Assembly (NCBI RefSeq): GCF_013141915.1
Contig: NZ_SROX01000018.1
Location: 62,001 to 126,000 of the forward strand
Direction of reading: 5' to 3'
DNA length: 64,000 nucleotides
Source of the DNA: Cupriavidus necator
GTDB taxonomy: Bacteria; Pseudomonadota; Gammaproteobacteria; Burkholderiales; Burkholderiaceae
Shown: positions 36,604-45,588 of the stretch, piece by piece
Layout of the letters: each line of letters begins with the position of its first letter
Numbering within the stretch: the stretch's first letter is position 1
Position numbers and translations under genes: made by a program
Notes under the pieces: generated by a model
The model's database searches: none
The model's input: the letters and a program-made list of their open reading frames with translations, nothing else
What the model was told of the DNA's origin: nothing

Positions 36604-37503
36604 TCACAGACCGGTGCAGAACGATTCCACCAGCTCGGCCACGGCGGCGGGCTGGTCGTGGTGCAGCATGTGGCCGGCATCGTCCACCACCGCCTCGCGG
36701 AAGTCGCGGAACGCGCCAAAGCGCTGCTTGAATTCATCGATGGCCTGCTTGTGGGCGATATGGCGCAGCGTCTCCGAGTCGCGCGCTTCCACGTGCAATA
36801 CCGGGGCCGTGACCTGCTCCCAGATCGCCATCACTTCATCGAGCCGGTACAGCATCGGGTTGACCAGCTTGTGCGCGGGGTCGCCCAGGATTTCCCAGCG
36901 GCCTTGCGCGTTGCGGCGCGACCAGTGTTCGGCCAGGAATGCGGCGCGGTCGTCGGGCAGGCGCGGGTTGGTCTTCTGCAGCCGCGCGGCAACGCCGTCG
37001 AGGCCGTCATAGGTCTTCAGTTCGGCGCCCGCGCGCAGTTCGTCGAGCCAGCGCGCATAGCGCCTGGGCGCATGCTCCGGCCGTGTCGCGGTCATGCCGA
37101 AGCCCTCCAGGTCCACCACGCGGCGTACGCGCTGCGGGCGGATGCCGGCATACAGGCAGATCACGTTGGCGCCCATGCTGTGGCCGACCAGGTCGACCTT
37201 GCCCTCGGGCTGGTAGTGGTCGAGCAAGGCCTCCAGGTCGGCGACATAGTCGGCAAACCAGTACGACTGCGTGCCCGGGTAGCGCGTGGGCCAGTCGGTC
37301 TCGCCAAAGCCGCGCCAGTCGGGCGCGATCACGTGCCAGTCGCCACGCAGATGGTCGACCAGGAACTGGAACGATGCGGCCACGTCCATCCATCCATGCA
37401 GCATGAACAGCTTGCGCGCGCCCGGCGTGCCCCAGTGGCGCACGTGGTAGCGCAGCCCGCGCACCGTGATAAATTCAGACCGCGAGGTTTCCTTGATTGT
37501 CAT
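36604..37503 (-). CDS. Alpha/beta hydrolase
   Basis: A 299-residue alpha/beta hydrolase. The oxyanion HGWMD loop (FMLHGWMDVAAS), nucleophile elbow GHSMGAN, and final catalytic His in VDDAGHMLHHDQP are visible; no signal peptide. The start is ATG 37503, preceded by a long non-coding leader; the frame open upstream covers the divergent promoter. It diverges from an acyl-CoA synthetase gene with 119 bp between them and a 12-bp palindrome near both starts. Esterase, thioesterase or haloalkane-type hydrolase activity cannot be separated by eye; a fatty or aromatic acid ester linked to the synthetase is plausible. Confidence 0.88.
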   Translation of the reverse strand: MTIKETSRSEFITVRGLRYHVRHWGTPGARKLFMLHGWMDVAASFQFLVDHLRGDWHVIAPDWRGFGETDWPTRYPGTQSYWFADYVADLEALLDHYQPEGKVDLVGHSMGANVICLYAGIRPQRVRRVVDLEGFGMTATRPEHAPRRYARWLDELRAGAELKTYDGLDGVAARLQKTNPRLPDDRAAFLAEHWSRRNAQGRWEILGDPAHKLVNPMLYRLDEVMAIWEQVTAPVLHVEARDSETLRHIAHKQAIDEFKQRFGAFRDFREAVVDDAGHMLHHDQPAAVAELVESFCTGL

Positions 37504-37567
37504 TGTCTCCACCCTTGCGTCGGGATCTTTCCCGCCGGGGGCTGGCGAGGAAGCCACGACAAAATAG

Positions 37568-37579
37568 AACGATCGTTCG
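37568..37579. promoter_or_regulatory. Palindromic operator candidate between hydrolase and acyl-CoA synthetase genes
   Basis: GAACGATCGTTC is a perfect 12-bp palindrome of the shape bound by TetR-family dimers. It lies just downstream of TATAAT (minus strand, 37590-37595), the likely -10 box of the hydrolase gene, so a bound repressor would block start of transcription. No TetR gene lies next to it. Confidence 0.5.
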
Positions 37580-37589
37580 CTTACGGGCA

Positions 37590-37595
37590 TTATAG
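37590..37595 (-). promoter_or_regulatory. -10 box of the alpha/beta hydrolase gene
   Basis: A perfect TATAAT on the minus strand, 87 bases before the ATG at 37503. No convincing -35 lies 16-18 bp upstream. Confidence 0.45.
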
Positions 37596-37622
37596 CGGCA
37601 GCGGACCCGACGGAGACCTTGA

Positions 37623-39353
37623 ATGACCGCAGCTGCCTTGCCGGCAAGCCGGCGCGACGACTACCGCGCCCTGTACGAATCCTTCCGCTGGGAGATTCCG
37701 CCGCAATTCAACATCGCAGAAGCCTGCTGCGGGCGCTGGGCGCGGGATCCGGCCACGATGGACCGCATCGCGGTCTATACCGAGCACGAGGACGGCCGCC
37801 GCAACGCGCATAGCTTTGCCTACCTCCAGGCCGAGGCCAACCGGTTGTCGGCGGCGCTGCGCTCGCTCGGCGTGGCGCGCGGCGAGCGCGTGGCAATCGT
37901 GATGCCGCAGCGCATCGAGACCGTGATCGCGCATATGGCGATCTACCAGCTGGGCGCGATCGCGATGCCGCTGTCGATGCTGTTCGGGCCGGAGGCGCTG
38001 GCCTACCGCATCGCGCACAGCGAAGCCACCGTGGCCATCGCCGACGAGACCTCGATCGACAACCTGCTGGCGGCGCGTCCGGAATGCCCGACGCTGGCCA
38101 CCGTGATCGCCGCCGGCGATGCCCATGGCCGCGGCGACCAGGACTGGGACGTGCTGCTCGCCGCGCAGCTGCCAACTTTTGTCGCCGAGCAGACCAAGGC
38201 CGACGAGGCCGCGGTGCTGATCTACACCAGCGGCACCACCGGCCCACCCAAGGGCGCGCTGATCCCGCACCGCGCGCTGATCGGCAATCTGACCGGCTTT
38301 GTCTGCTCGCAGAACTGGTATCCGCAGGACGACGACGTGTTCTGGAGCCCGGCCGACTGGGCCTGGACCGGCGGGTTGTGGGACGCGCTGATGCCGGCGC
38401 TGTATTTCGGCAAGCCTATCGTCGGCTACCAGGGCCGCTTTTCCGCCGAGCGCGCCTTCGAGCTGCTGCAGCGCTATGCCGTCACCAACACCTTCCTGTT
38501 CCCGACCGCGCTCAAGCAGATGATGAAGGCCTGCCCCGAGCCGCGCCGGCACTACGACATCCGCCTGCGCGCGCTGATGAGCGCCGGCGAGGCCGTGGGC
38601 GAGACCGTGTTCGACTGGTGCCGCGACGCCCTCGGGGTGCTCGTCAACGAGATGTTCGGCCAGACCGAGATCAATTACATCGTCGGCAACTGCACCGCGC
38701 AGAACGACGACGCGCGCCTGGGCTGGCCGGCGCGCCCGGGTTCGATGGGGCGCCCCTACCCCGGCCACCGCGTGCAGGTGATCGACGACGAAGGCCGTCC
38801 CTGCCCGCCCGGCGAGGACGGCGAGGTGGCGGTATGCGCCACCGACAGCGCCGGGCATCCGGACCCGGTGTTCTTCCTCGGCTACTGGAAGAACGAAGCC
38901 GCTACCGCGGCCAAGTACACCGAGCGCGACGGCCTGCGCTGGTGCCGCACCGGCGACCTGGCGCGCGTCGATGCCGACGGCTACCTGTGGTACCAGGGGC
39001 GCGCCGACGATGTGTTCAAGTCGTCGGGCTACCGCATCGGGCCGAGCGAGATCGAGAACTGCCTGCTCAAGCATCCCGCGGTCTCCAACTGTGCCGTGGT
39101 GCCGTCACCCGATCCGGAGCGCGGCGCGGTGGTCAAGGCCTTCGTGGTGCTGACGCCGGCGGTGGCGCGCTCCTTCGACGGCGACGCGGCGCTGGTCGCG
39201 GAACTGCAGGCCCATGTGCGCGGCCAATTGGCGCCGTACGAATACCCGAAGGCGATCGAATTCATCGACCAGTTGCCGATGACGACCACGGGCAAGATCC
39301 AGCGGCGGGTGTTGCGGCTGCTGGAGGAGGAGCGCGCCGCCGGGCGCGCCTAG
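37623..39353 (+). CDS. Acyl-CoA synthetase (AMP-forming)
   Basis: A 576-residue adenylate-forming enzyme of the medium-chain acyl-CoA synthetase (ACSM-like) group: acid + ATP + CoA to acyl-CoA. Motifs: P-loop YTSGTTGPPKGALIPH, A5-type GQTEINYIVGN, GRADDVFKSSGYRIGPSEIE and the catalytic lysine in TTTGKIQRRVLR. The length and FWSPADWAWTGG segment fit the ACSM/acetyl-CoA-synthetase-like branch. GGAGA stands before the ATG at 37623. It diverges from the hydrolase gene and converges with a LysR gene, whose stop overlaps its own by CTAG. The acid is not known; benzoate or medium-chain fatty acids are typical. Confidence 0.92.
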   Translation: MTAAALPASRRDDYRALYESFRWEIPPQFNIAEACCGRWARDPATMDRIAVYTEHEDGRRNAHSFAYLQAEANRLSAALRSLGVARGERVAIVMPQRIETVIAHMAIYQLGAIAMPLSMLFGPEALAYRIAHSEATVAIADETSIDNLLAARPECPTLATVIAAGDAHGRGDQDWDVLLAAQLPTFVAEQTKADEAAVLIYTSGTTGPPKGALIPHRALIGNLTGFVCSQNWYPQDDDVFWSPADWAWTGGLWDALMPALYFGKPIVGYQGRFSAERAFELLQRYAVTNTFLFPTALKQMMKACPEPRRHYDIRLRALMSAGEAVGETVFDWCRDALGVLVNEMFGQTEINYIVGNCTAQNDDARLGWPARPGSMGRPYPGHRVQVIDDEGRPCPPGEDGEVAVCATDSAGHPDPVFFLGYWKNEAATAAKYTERDGLRWCRTGDLARVDADGYLWYQGRADDVFKSSGYRIGPSEIENCLLKHPAVSNCAVVPSPDPERGAVVKAFVVLTPAVARSFDGDAALVAELQAHVRGQLAPYEYPKAIEFIDQLPMTTTGKIQRRVLRLLEEERAAGRA

Positions 39354-40258
39354 CCCCGGGCGGGCGCGCCCTCGGCAGGAAAGACGCGCGCGCTCAGGAA
39401 ATCGACCAGCGCCCGCACTTTGGGCGAGGGATGCCGGCTCGCCGGCCACAGCACATGGAAGGCCTTGGCCGGTCCCACATGATCGGCCAGGAGCTGGCAC
39501 AGGCTGCCAGCGGCCAGCTGCTCGCGGATGGCGAAGTCCGGCAGGCAGGCAATGCCCAGCCCACGCAGCGCAAAGCACAGGCGCGTCTCGATGTTGTTGC
39601 AGATCATCGAGGTCGGCAACGCGGGCTCGGGCTCACCGGGCGCGCGCCGCAGCGGCCATGCCTCGAGCTTGCCGGTATGGGGAAAGCGGTAATGCAGGCA
39701 AGCATGGCCAGCCAGGTCGGCCGGCACCTTGGGCGTGCCGCGCTGCGCCAGATAGGCGGGCGAGGCCACCAGCATCGCCTGGAACGCGCCCAGCCGGCGC
39801 GCCGAGAGGCGCGAGTCGGCGGGCTCGCCGGTGCGGACGACGGCATCGAAACCCTCCTCGATGACATCGACCAGCTGGTCCGTGAAATCCAGGTCGAGCT
39901 CGATGTCCGGATACGCGCGCATGAAATCGCCCAGCACGGGCAACACCAGCGAGCTGACCAGCGGCAGGCTGACCCGCAGCCGGCCGCGCGGCGCCGCGGT
40001 GGCTTCGGCCAGCTCCAGCTCCGCCGCTTCGATCTCGGCCAGAACGCGGCGGCTGCGCTCCAGGAACAATGCGCCTTCGGCCGTCAGCGTGACGCTGCGT
40101 GTGCTGCGGTGGAACAGCCGCACGCCGAACCTCTGTTCCAGCCGCGCCACGCTCTTGCCGATGGCCGAGGCCGACACCCCCAGCAAGCGTCCGGCCGCGA
40201 CAAAACTGCGGGTTTCGGCGACCTGCACAAACACCGCGAAGCCACTGAGGCTATCCAT
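39350..40258 (-). CDS. LysR-family transcriptional regulator
   Basis: A 302-residue LysR regulator. The winged helix-turn-helix covers residues 1-60 (FAVFVQVAETRSFVAAGRLLG in two halves, then SASAIGKSVARLEQ), with the linker helix and a periplasmic-binding-protein-like effector domain from about 88. The start at 40258 (MDSLSG) gives the standard N-terminus; an ATG seven codons upstream is also open. It is divergent from a serine hydrolase/MFS gene pair, the classical LysR layout, so it most likely controls that pair. The effector is unknown. Its stop codon shares the CTAG tetranucleotide with the stop of the convergent acyl-CoA synthetase. Confidence 0.93.
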   Translation of the reverse strand: MDSLSGFAVFVQVAETRSFVAAGRLLGVSASAIGKSVARLEQRFGVRLFHRSTRSVTLTAEGALFLERSRRVLAEIEAAELELAEATAAPRGRLRVSLPLVSSLVLPVLGDFMRAYPDIELDLDFTDQLVDVIEEGFDAVVRTGEPADSRLSARRLGAFQAMLVASPAYLAQRGTPKVPADLAGHACLHYRFPHTGKLEAWPLRRAPGEPEPALPTSMICNNIETRLCFALRGLGIACLPDFAIREQLAAGSLCQLLADHVGPAKAFHVLWPASRHPSPKVRALVDFLSARVFPAEGAPARG

Positions 40259-40372
40259 GATGCTCCCGATTGCGGACATAAAGTTCCGGAGAAAAAGGAA
40301 CTGTAGCCCACTTTTTCTTTAATCGCCGGATCCTTATCGTCGGCAGGTCACTCACCGCACAAGGAACCTGCC

Positions 40373-41596
40373 GTGTCTCTTCCCGCGATCGCCCCGTGCC
40401 GGGGCCTTTCCCCTGCTTGCGCAACGTCCCTCAATGCGCGCATCGAAGCCGTGGTCCACCAGGCGCTGGCGCAGCAGCGGCTGGTCGGCGTGGTGGTACT
40501 GGCCAGCCGCGACGGCGAGCTGGTGCACCAGCAGGCCGCAGGCCAGGCCGATCGGGAAAGCGGGCAGCCGATGACGGTCGATGCCATCTTCCGCCTGGCT
40601 TCCGTCAGCAAGCCAATCGTTTCGGTGGCCGCGCTGGTGCTGGTGGCACATGGCCGCCTCGACCTGGACCAGGACATCGAGCGCTGGCTGCCCGAGTTCC
40701 GCCCGCGCCTGGCCGATGGCCGGCCGGCTCGGATCACGGCGCGGCAGCTGCTCAGCCATACCGCCGGCTTCGGCTATCGCTTCTTCGAGGCTGGCGCGGA
40801 CGGGCCCTATGCCCGCGCCGGCGTCTCCGACGGCATGGACGACGCCACCATCAGCCTGGCCGAGAACCTGCGGCGCATCGCCAGCGTGCCCTTGCTGTAC
40901 CAACCGGGCACGGCATGGGGCTACTCGCTTGCCACCGACGTGCTGGGCGCGCTGATCGAGCGCGTCCATGGCACGCCGCTGGACCTCGCCGTGCGCCAAC
41001 TGGTCACCGGCCCGCTCGGCATGGCCGACACCGGCTTCACGGCGCGCGCTGCGCACCGCGTGCCGACTCCATACGTGAACGACAGCCCCCGCCCGCACCG
41101 CTTGCGCGAAGGCGAAGCCGTACCCGTGATCGAAGGCACCGCCGGCATTCGCTACAGCCTTGCCCGCATCTTCAACGACCAGGCCTTTCCTTCCGGCGGG
41201 GCCGGCATGGCAGGCACGGCGCCAGACTTCCTGCGCTTGCTGGAGACCCTGCGCCAAGGCGGCGGCGCGTTGCTGCCCGCAGCGCTGGTCGCCGACATGG
41301 GACGCGACCAGACCGGCGGCCTGGACCTGCCCGATGCGCCCGGCACCGGCTTCGGACTGGGCTTCTCGGTGCTGCGCGACCCGCGCCGGGCGGGTTCCCC
41401 GGAATCCGCCGGGACCTGGCGCTGGGGCGGCGCGTACGGCCACGCCTGGTTCGTGGACCGCAGCCAGGGACTGAGCGTGGTCGCGTTCACCAACACCTTG
41501 TATGAGGGCATGTCCGGCCGCTTTGTCACCGACCTGCGCGACGCGGTCTATGGGGTGGCCCCGGCCGCCGCGCAGCCATGCCAACGCAGCGCATAG
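40373..41596 (+). CDS. Serine hydrolase, class C beta-lactamase/esterase family
   Basis: A 407-residue beta-lactamase-fold serine hydrolase. The nucleophile motif SVSK (S77-K80) follows FRLA; the second motif is Y184-S185-L186 in place of Y-x-N, which points to an esterase/EstB-like or D-aminopeptidase-like enzyme rather than a true AmpC. The HTG-like third motif is not clear (YGHAWF near the C-terminus may take its place). No convincing signal peptide is present, so it is probably cytoplasmic. A GTG start at 40373 follows AAGGAAC. An MFS transporter gene follows 50 bp later, and LysR is divergent. Confidence 0.87.
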   Translation: MSLPAIAPCRGLSPACATSLNARIEAVVHQALAQQRLVGVVVLASRDGELVHQQAAGQADRESGQPMTVDAIFRLASVSKPIVSVAALVLVAHGRLDLDQDIERWLPEFRPRLADGRPARITARQLLSHTAGFGYRFFEAGADGPYARAGVSDGMDDATISLAENLRRIASVPLLYQPGTAWGYSLATDVLGALIERVHGTPLDLAVRQLVTGPLGMADTGFTARAAHRVPTPYVNDSPRPHRLREGEAVPVIEGTAGIRYSLARIFNDQAFPSGGAGMAGTAPDFLRLLETLRQGGGALLPAALVADMGRDQTGGLDLPDAPGTGFGLGFSVLRDPRRAGSPESAGTWRWGGAYGHAWFVDRSQGLSVVAFTNTLYEGMSGRFVTDLRDAVYGVAPAAAQPCQRSA

Positions 41597-41646
41597 TGCC
41601 GCGCCACCCCTGTCCGCTACCCGTTCTTCCTGCTCAAGGCGCCAAC

Positions 41647-42852
41647 ATGACCATAGCCACCAACACGCTTGCAGACGATGCACACCCCGGCGCGCAGCCC
41701 GCGCGGCTACCGCTTCCGGCACTGCTTGCACTTGCCGTCGCCGGCTTCATCACCGTCGTGACCGAGGCCTTGCCGGCGGGGCTGCTGCCGCAGATCGGCG
41801 CCGGCCTTGCGATTTCCGAACCGCTTGCCGGCCAGCTGATTACCGTCTACGCGTTCGGCTCACTGGTGGCGGCGATGCCGCTGACGGCGGCCACGCAGGG
41901 CCTGCGGCGGCGCCGGCTGCTGGTGCTTGCCATCGCCGGCTTCGCCGTCGCCAACGCGCTCACGGCCTGGTCAGGAAGCTATGCCATGACGATGGCGGCG
42001 CGTTTTCTCGCAGGCGTTTCGGCAGGGCTGCTGTGGGCGCTGCTGGCCGGCTATGCCGGGCGCATGGTGCCGGATCACCTCAAGGGCCGTGCCATCGCCG
42101 TCGCGATGGTGGGCATCCCGCTCGCCCTGTCGCTGGGCGTGCCGTCCGGGACCTTCGTCGGAGCCATCATGGGCTGGCGTGCGGGGTTCGGCATCATCAG
42201 CGTGATCGCGCTCGGCCTGATTGCATGGGTGCTGGCGAGCGTGCCGGACTTTGCCGGCCAGCCCGCCGGCCAGCGGCTGCCGCTCGCGCGCGTGTTCACG
42301 CTGCCGGGCGTGCGCCCGGTGCTGTTCGTGACGCTCGCCTTCGTGCTGGCGCACAACATCCTCTACACCTATATTGCGCCGTTCCTGCGCGCGGCCAACG
42401 CCGGGGCACGGCTGGACCTGGTGCTGCTCGTGTTCGGCGCGGCCTCGCTCGCCGGCATCTGGGTCACCGGCGTGCTGATCGACAGGTGGCTGCGGGCGCT
42501 GACGCTGGCCAGCACGCTGCTGTTCGGGCTCTCGGTGCTGGCGCTTGCGGCCGGTGGCGCGCACGCCGCGGTTACCTATGGCGCGGCCGGGATCTGGGGC
42601 CTCGGCTTTGGCGGCGTTTCCACGCTGTTCCAGACGGCGCTGGCAAAGACCGCCGGCAAGTCCGCCGACGTGGCGCAGTCGATGCTGGTCACGGCGTGGA
42701 ACATCGCCATCGCCGGCGGCGGCGTCCTCGGCGGGCTGCTGCTCGACGGGCCGGGCATCGCAGCATTCGCGCCGGTGCTGTTGGCGCTGCTCGCGGCAAC
42801 ATGGCTGGCGGTGTGGTCGGCGCGCCGGCATGGTTTCCCGCCGCGCCACTGA
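41647..42852 (+). CDS. MFS efflux transporter (DHA1 type)
   Basis: A 401-residue major facilitator with about 12 hydrophobic segments. The start LLALAVAGFITVVTEALPAGLLP and the motif-C-like GIPLALSLGVPSGTFVGA fit the DHA1 drug/sugar efflux group (AraJ/chloramphenicol-resistance-like). The cytoplasmic loop 2-3 motif is RRRRL. Inner-membrane proton antiport is inferred. It lies 50 bp behind the serine hydrolase gene and ends 6 bp from the convergent DUF455 gene. The cargo is unknown. Confidence 0.88.
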   Translation: MTIATNTLADDAHPGAQPARLPLPALLALAVAGFITVVTEALPAGLLPQIGAGLAISEPLAGQLITVYAFGSLVAAMPLTAATQGLRRRRLLVLAIAGFAVANALTAWSGSYAMTMAARFLAGVSAGLLWALLAGYAGRMVPDHLKGRAIAVAMVGIPLALSLGVPSGTFVGAIMGWRAGFGIISVIALGLIAWVLASVPDFAGQPAGQRLPLARVFTLPGVRPVLFVTLAFVLAHNILYTYIAPFLRAANAGARLDLVLLVFGAASLAGIWVTGVLIDRWLRALTLASTLLFGLSVLALAAGGAHAAVTYGAAGIWGLGFGGVSTLFQTALAKTAGKSADVAQSMLVTAWNIAIAGGGVLGGLLLDGPGIAAFAPVLLALLAATWLAVWSARRHGFPPRH

Positions 42853-42858
42853 ACCAGC

Positions 42859-43713
42859 CTAGCCCGCCGAGGCCTCCAGCCACGCCAGCTCGTCTTCGTC
42901 GAAACCCGCGGCGCGGCGCGCCTCGAGATTGAACGGGCCACGCAGCTTCGGGGCGCGGTACTGCTCGGCCAGGCGCGCATAGGTGGCCACGGGCTCCAGC
43001 CCGCGCTGCGCGCACAGCCAGCGGTACCAGTGGTTGCCGATGGCAACGTGGCCGACCTCGTCGCGCAGGATGATGTCGATGATGGCCGCGGCGGCATGGT
43101 CGCCGGCGCCGGCCAGCCGGGCGCGCACCGGCGGCGAGGCATCGAGCCCGCGCGCCTCGAGCGTGCGCGGCACCAGCGCCATGCGCGCGAGCACGTCGCC
43201 GGCGGTCTTGTCGGTCATCTCCCACAGGCTGTTGTGGGCGGGGAAGTCGCCGTAGGCGGCACCGAGCGTGCCGAGGTGGTCGGCCAGCAGCGTGAAGTGG
43301 TATGCCTCTTCATCGGCCACGCGCAGCCAGTCGCGGTAATACGCGGGCGGCATGCCGGCGAAGCGCCAGGCCGCGTCCAGCGCCAGGTTGATCGCATTGA
43401 ACTCGATATGGCACAGCGCGTGGATCATCGCCGCGCGCCCGGCCGCGGTCTGCAGCGAGCGGCGCCGCTCGACGTGCTGCGGCGCCACCAGCGGCGGCCG
43501 CTCCGGTCGGCCCGGGATGGCATGGGCGGCATCGGCATGGATCGGCTCGCCGGCTGCCAGGGCCGCGTCCGGCAAGGTCGTCACGTGGCGGTAAAGTGCC
43601 CGCGCCGCCACGGCCTTCGCGCGGGGATCCGTCATGCACAGTACCGCCAGCGCCTGGTGGCGCGGCGAAAGTGACGGATCAGGCAAAGGGGCGGCGGGTG
43701 TTTTTTCTGGCAT
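42859..43713 (-). CDS. DUF455 ferritin-like protein
   Basis: A DUF455 (ferritin-like, MiaE-related) protein of about 284 residues. The helical core contains carboxylate/His pairs expected of a diiron site: HALCHIEFNAINLALDAAWR in two parts, VADEEAYHFTLLADHL and ILRDEVGHVAIGNHWY. The biological role of the family is not established. Start: 43713 (MPEKTP) is given; 43740 (MAADPD) is also possible and neither has a clear ribosome site. It converges with the MFS gene with a 6-bp gap. Confidence 0.85.
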   Translation of the reverse strand: MPEKTPAAPLPDPSLSPRHQALAVLCMTDPRAKAVAARALYRHVTTLPDAALAAGEPIHADAAHAIPGRPERPPLVAPQHVERRRSLQTAAGRAAMIHALCHIEFNAINLALDAAWRFAGMPPAYYRDWLRVADEEAYHFTLLADHLGTLGAAYGDFPAHNSLWEMTDKTAGDVLARMALVPRTLEARGLDASPPVRARLAGAGDHAAAAIIDIILRDEVGHVAIGNHWYRWLCAQRGLEPVATYARLAEQYRAPKLRGPFNLEARRAAGFDEDELAWLEASAG

Positions 43714-43863
43714 GGGCGTAAAATCCGGGTCTGCCGCCATTGTAGGGCCTGGCCGGTGCCCGACTGCCGCGCAGCCCGGCAGCGCCACCCCCGTTCCCAC
43801 CGCACCCTTTAAAGTCCGGCGGCAATCCCCACTTCAACAAAAGCCATTCGTGCAGGAGACCTC

Positions 43864-44388
43864 ATGGCGCTTTACCAGCTCGGCGACGTCAAGCCCAGTA
43901 TCGACAGCGATGCCTACGTGGCCCCCGAAGCCACCATCATCGGCAACGTGACCCTCAAGTCCCGCGCCAGCGCCTGGCCCGGTGTCGTGATCCGGGGCGA
44001 CAACGAGCCGATCGTGGTCGGCGCGGACACCAATATCCAGGAGGGCTCGGTGCTGCATACCGACCCGGGCTGCCCGCTGACCCTGGGCGACAAGGTCTCG
44101 ATCGGCCACCAGGCCATGCTGCATGGCTGCACCGTGGGCGAAGGCTCGCTGATCGGGATCCAGGCCGTGGTGCTGAACCGCGCCGTGATCGGCAAGGAAT
44201 GCCTGGTCGGCGCCGGCGCCGTGGTGACCGAAGGCAAGGTCTTTCCGGACCGCTCGCTGATCCTGGGTGCGCCGGCCAAGGTGGTGCGCCAGCTGACCGA
44301 TGCCGACGTCGCCAACCTGTATCGCAACGCCGAGACCTACGCCACGCGGCAGGCCCTGTACAAGCAACAGCTCAAGCGGATCGGCTGA
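43864..44388 (+). CDS. Gamma-class carbonic anhydrase family protein
   Basis: A 174-residue left-handed beta-helix protein of the YrdA/CaiE gamma carbonic anhydrase group. Metal ligands H65, H82 and H87 are all present (SVLHTDPG and SIGHQAMLHGC). The proton-shuttle Glu loop of the archaeal Cam enzyme is missing, as in all short gamma-CAs, so activity is uncertain. AGGAGACC precedes the ATG. hslO starts 39 bp later on the same strand. Confidence 0.93.
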   Translation: MALYQLGDVKPSIDSDAYVAPEATIIGNVTLKSRASAWPGVVIRGDNEPIVVGADTNIQEGSVLHTDPGCPLTLGDKVSIGHQAMLHGCTVGEGSLIGIQAVVLNRAVIGKECLVGAGAVVTEGKVFPDRSLILGAPAKVVRQLTDADVANLYRNAETYATRQALYKQQLKRIG

Positions 44389-44427
44389 CGGCCGCCGCGG
44401 CATTTACCGAAACCTCGACCGATTATT

Positions 44428-45429
44428 GTGACCGATACCACCACCCCCGACACCCTGCAGAAGTTCCTGTTCGACGCGGCCCCCGTGCGCGGCGAGCTGG
44501 TACGCATGGAAGCCACCTGGCAAGAAGTGCTCGGCCGGCACAGCTACCCCGCGCCGGTGCGCCGGCTGCTGGGCGAACTGATGGCCGCCGCGGCGCTGCT
44601 GTCGGCCAACCTGAAGTTCAACGGGGCGCTGGTGATGCAGCTGCACGGCGACGGTCCGGTGCGCATGCTGGTGGTGGAATGCCTGTCCGACCTGTCGATG
44701 CGCGCCACCGCCAAGCTGGCTGACGGCGCGCACCTTGCCGACGACGCCACGCTGGCGCAGATGGTCAACGCCCACGGCCACGGCCGCTTTGCCATCACGC
44801 TCGACCCGAAGGACAAGCTGCCGGGCCAGCAGCCGTACCAGGGCATCGTGCCGCTGGCCGACGCGCACGGCCCGCTGGGTTCGATCAGCGCCGTGCTCGA
44901 GCACTACATGCAGGCCTCCGAGCAGCTCGACACGCGCCTGTGGCTGGCTGCCGACGACCATGTCGCCGCCGGCATGCTGCTGCAGAAGCTGCCGGCCTAT
45001 GGCGGCACCGCCGAAGTCGGCGAGACCGGCGCGCCGCTGGCCAGCCATGCCAGGGCGCAGGACCTCGATACCTGGGACCGTGCGGTACAGCTCGGCACCA
45101 CGCTGAAGGCTGACGAACTGCTGGCCGAAACGCCGGACACCCTGCTGCGCCGCCTGTTCTGGGAAGACTTGCAGGACGCCGGCCTGCGCGTGTTCGAGCC
45201 GCTGACGCCGCATTTCCACTGCACCTGCTCGCGCCCCAAGGTGGCCGGCATGCTGCAGTCACTGGGCCGGGAAGAGATCGAAGGCATCATCGCCGAGCGC
45301 GGCCATGTCGAGATCCACTGCGACTTCTGCGGCCTGCGCTATGAGTTCGACCCGGTCGACTGCGCGCAGCTGTTCTCGGCCACGCCGGTCGCTACCGGCG
45401 CCGGCGCCGGTGCCCGCCAGCACCACTGA
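44428..45429 (+). CDS. hslO: Redox-regulated chaperone Hsp33
   Basis: A 333-residue Hsp33: a holdase switched on by oxidation of four zinc-bound cysteines. The N-terminal fold keeps VRGELVRMEATWQEVLGRHSYP in two halves; the redox switch is CxC plus CxxC: HFHCTCSRPK and IHCDFCGLRYEF. It is about 40 residues longer than E. coli Hsp33. The start is GTG at 44428; no earlier in-frame start is credible. Cytoplasmic. Confidence 0.95.
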   Translation: MTDTTTPDTLQKFLFDAAPVRGELVRMEATWQEVLGRHSYPAPVRRLLGELMAAAALLSANLKFNGALVMQLHGDGPVRMLVVECLSDLSMRATAKLADGAHLADDATLAQMVNAHGHGRFAITLDPKDKLPGQQPYQGIVPLADAHGPLGSISAVLEHYMQASEQLDTRLWLAADDHVAAGMLLQKLPAYGGTAEVGETGAPLASHARAQDLDTWDRAVQLGTTLKADELLAETPDTLLRRLFWEDLQDAGLRVFEPLTPHFHCTCSRPKVAGMLQSLGREEIEGIIAERGHVEIHCDFCGLRYEFDPVDCAQLFSATPVATGAGAGARQHH

Positions 45430-45588
45430 GCGGCATTCGGCAGCGCCTGCGTGCGCTGCCGCACCGGGGTGGGCGGTCCAAGGCATCCTGCGCGCGGCGC
45501 GATGGAAACATCGGTCTTGCCGCCGGGTCCAACGGCTGTACGATGGCAGCATCCAGTTAGTTGCCGAGCCGCGAGCCTGAGAACCGCC

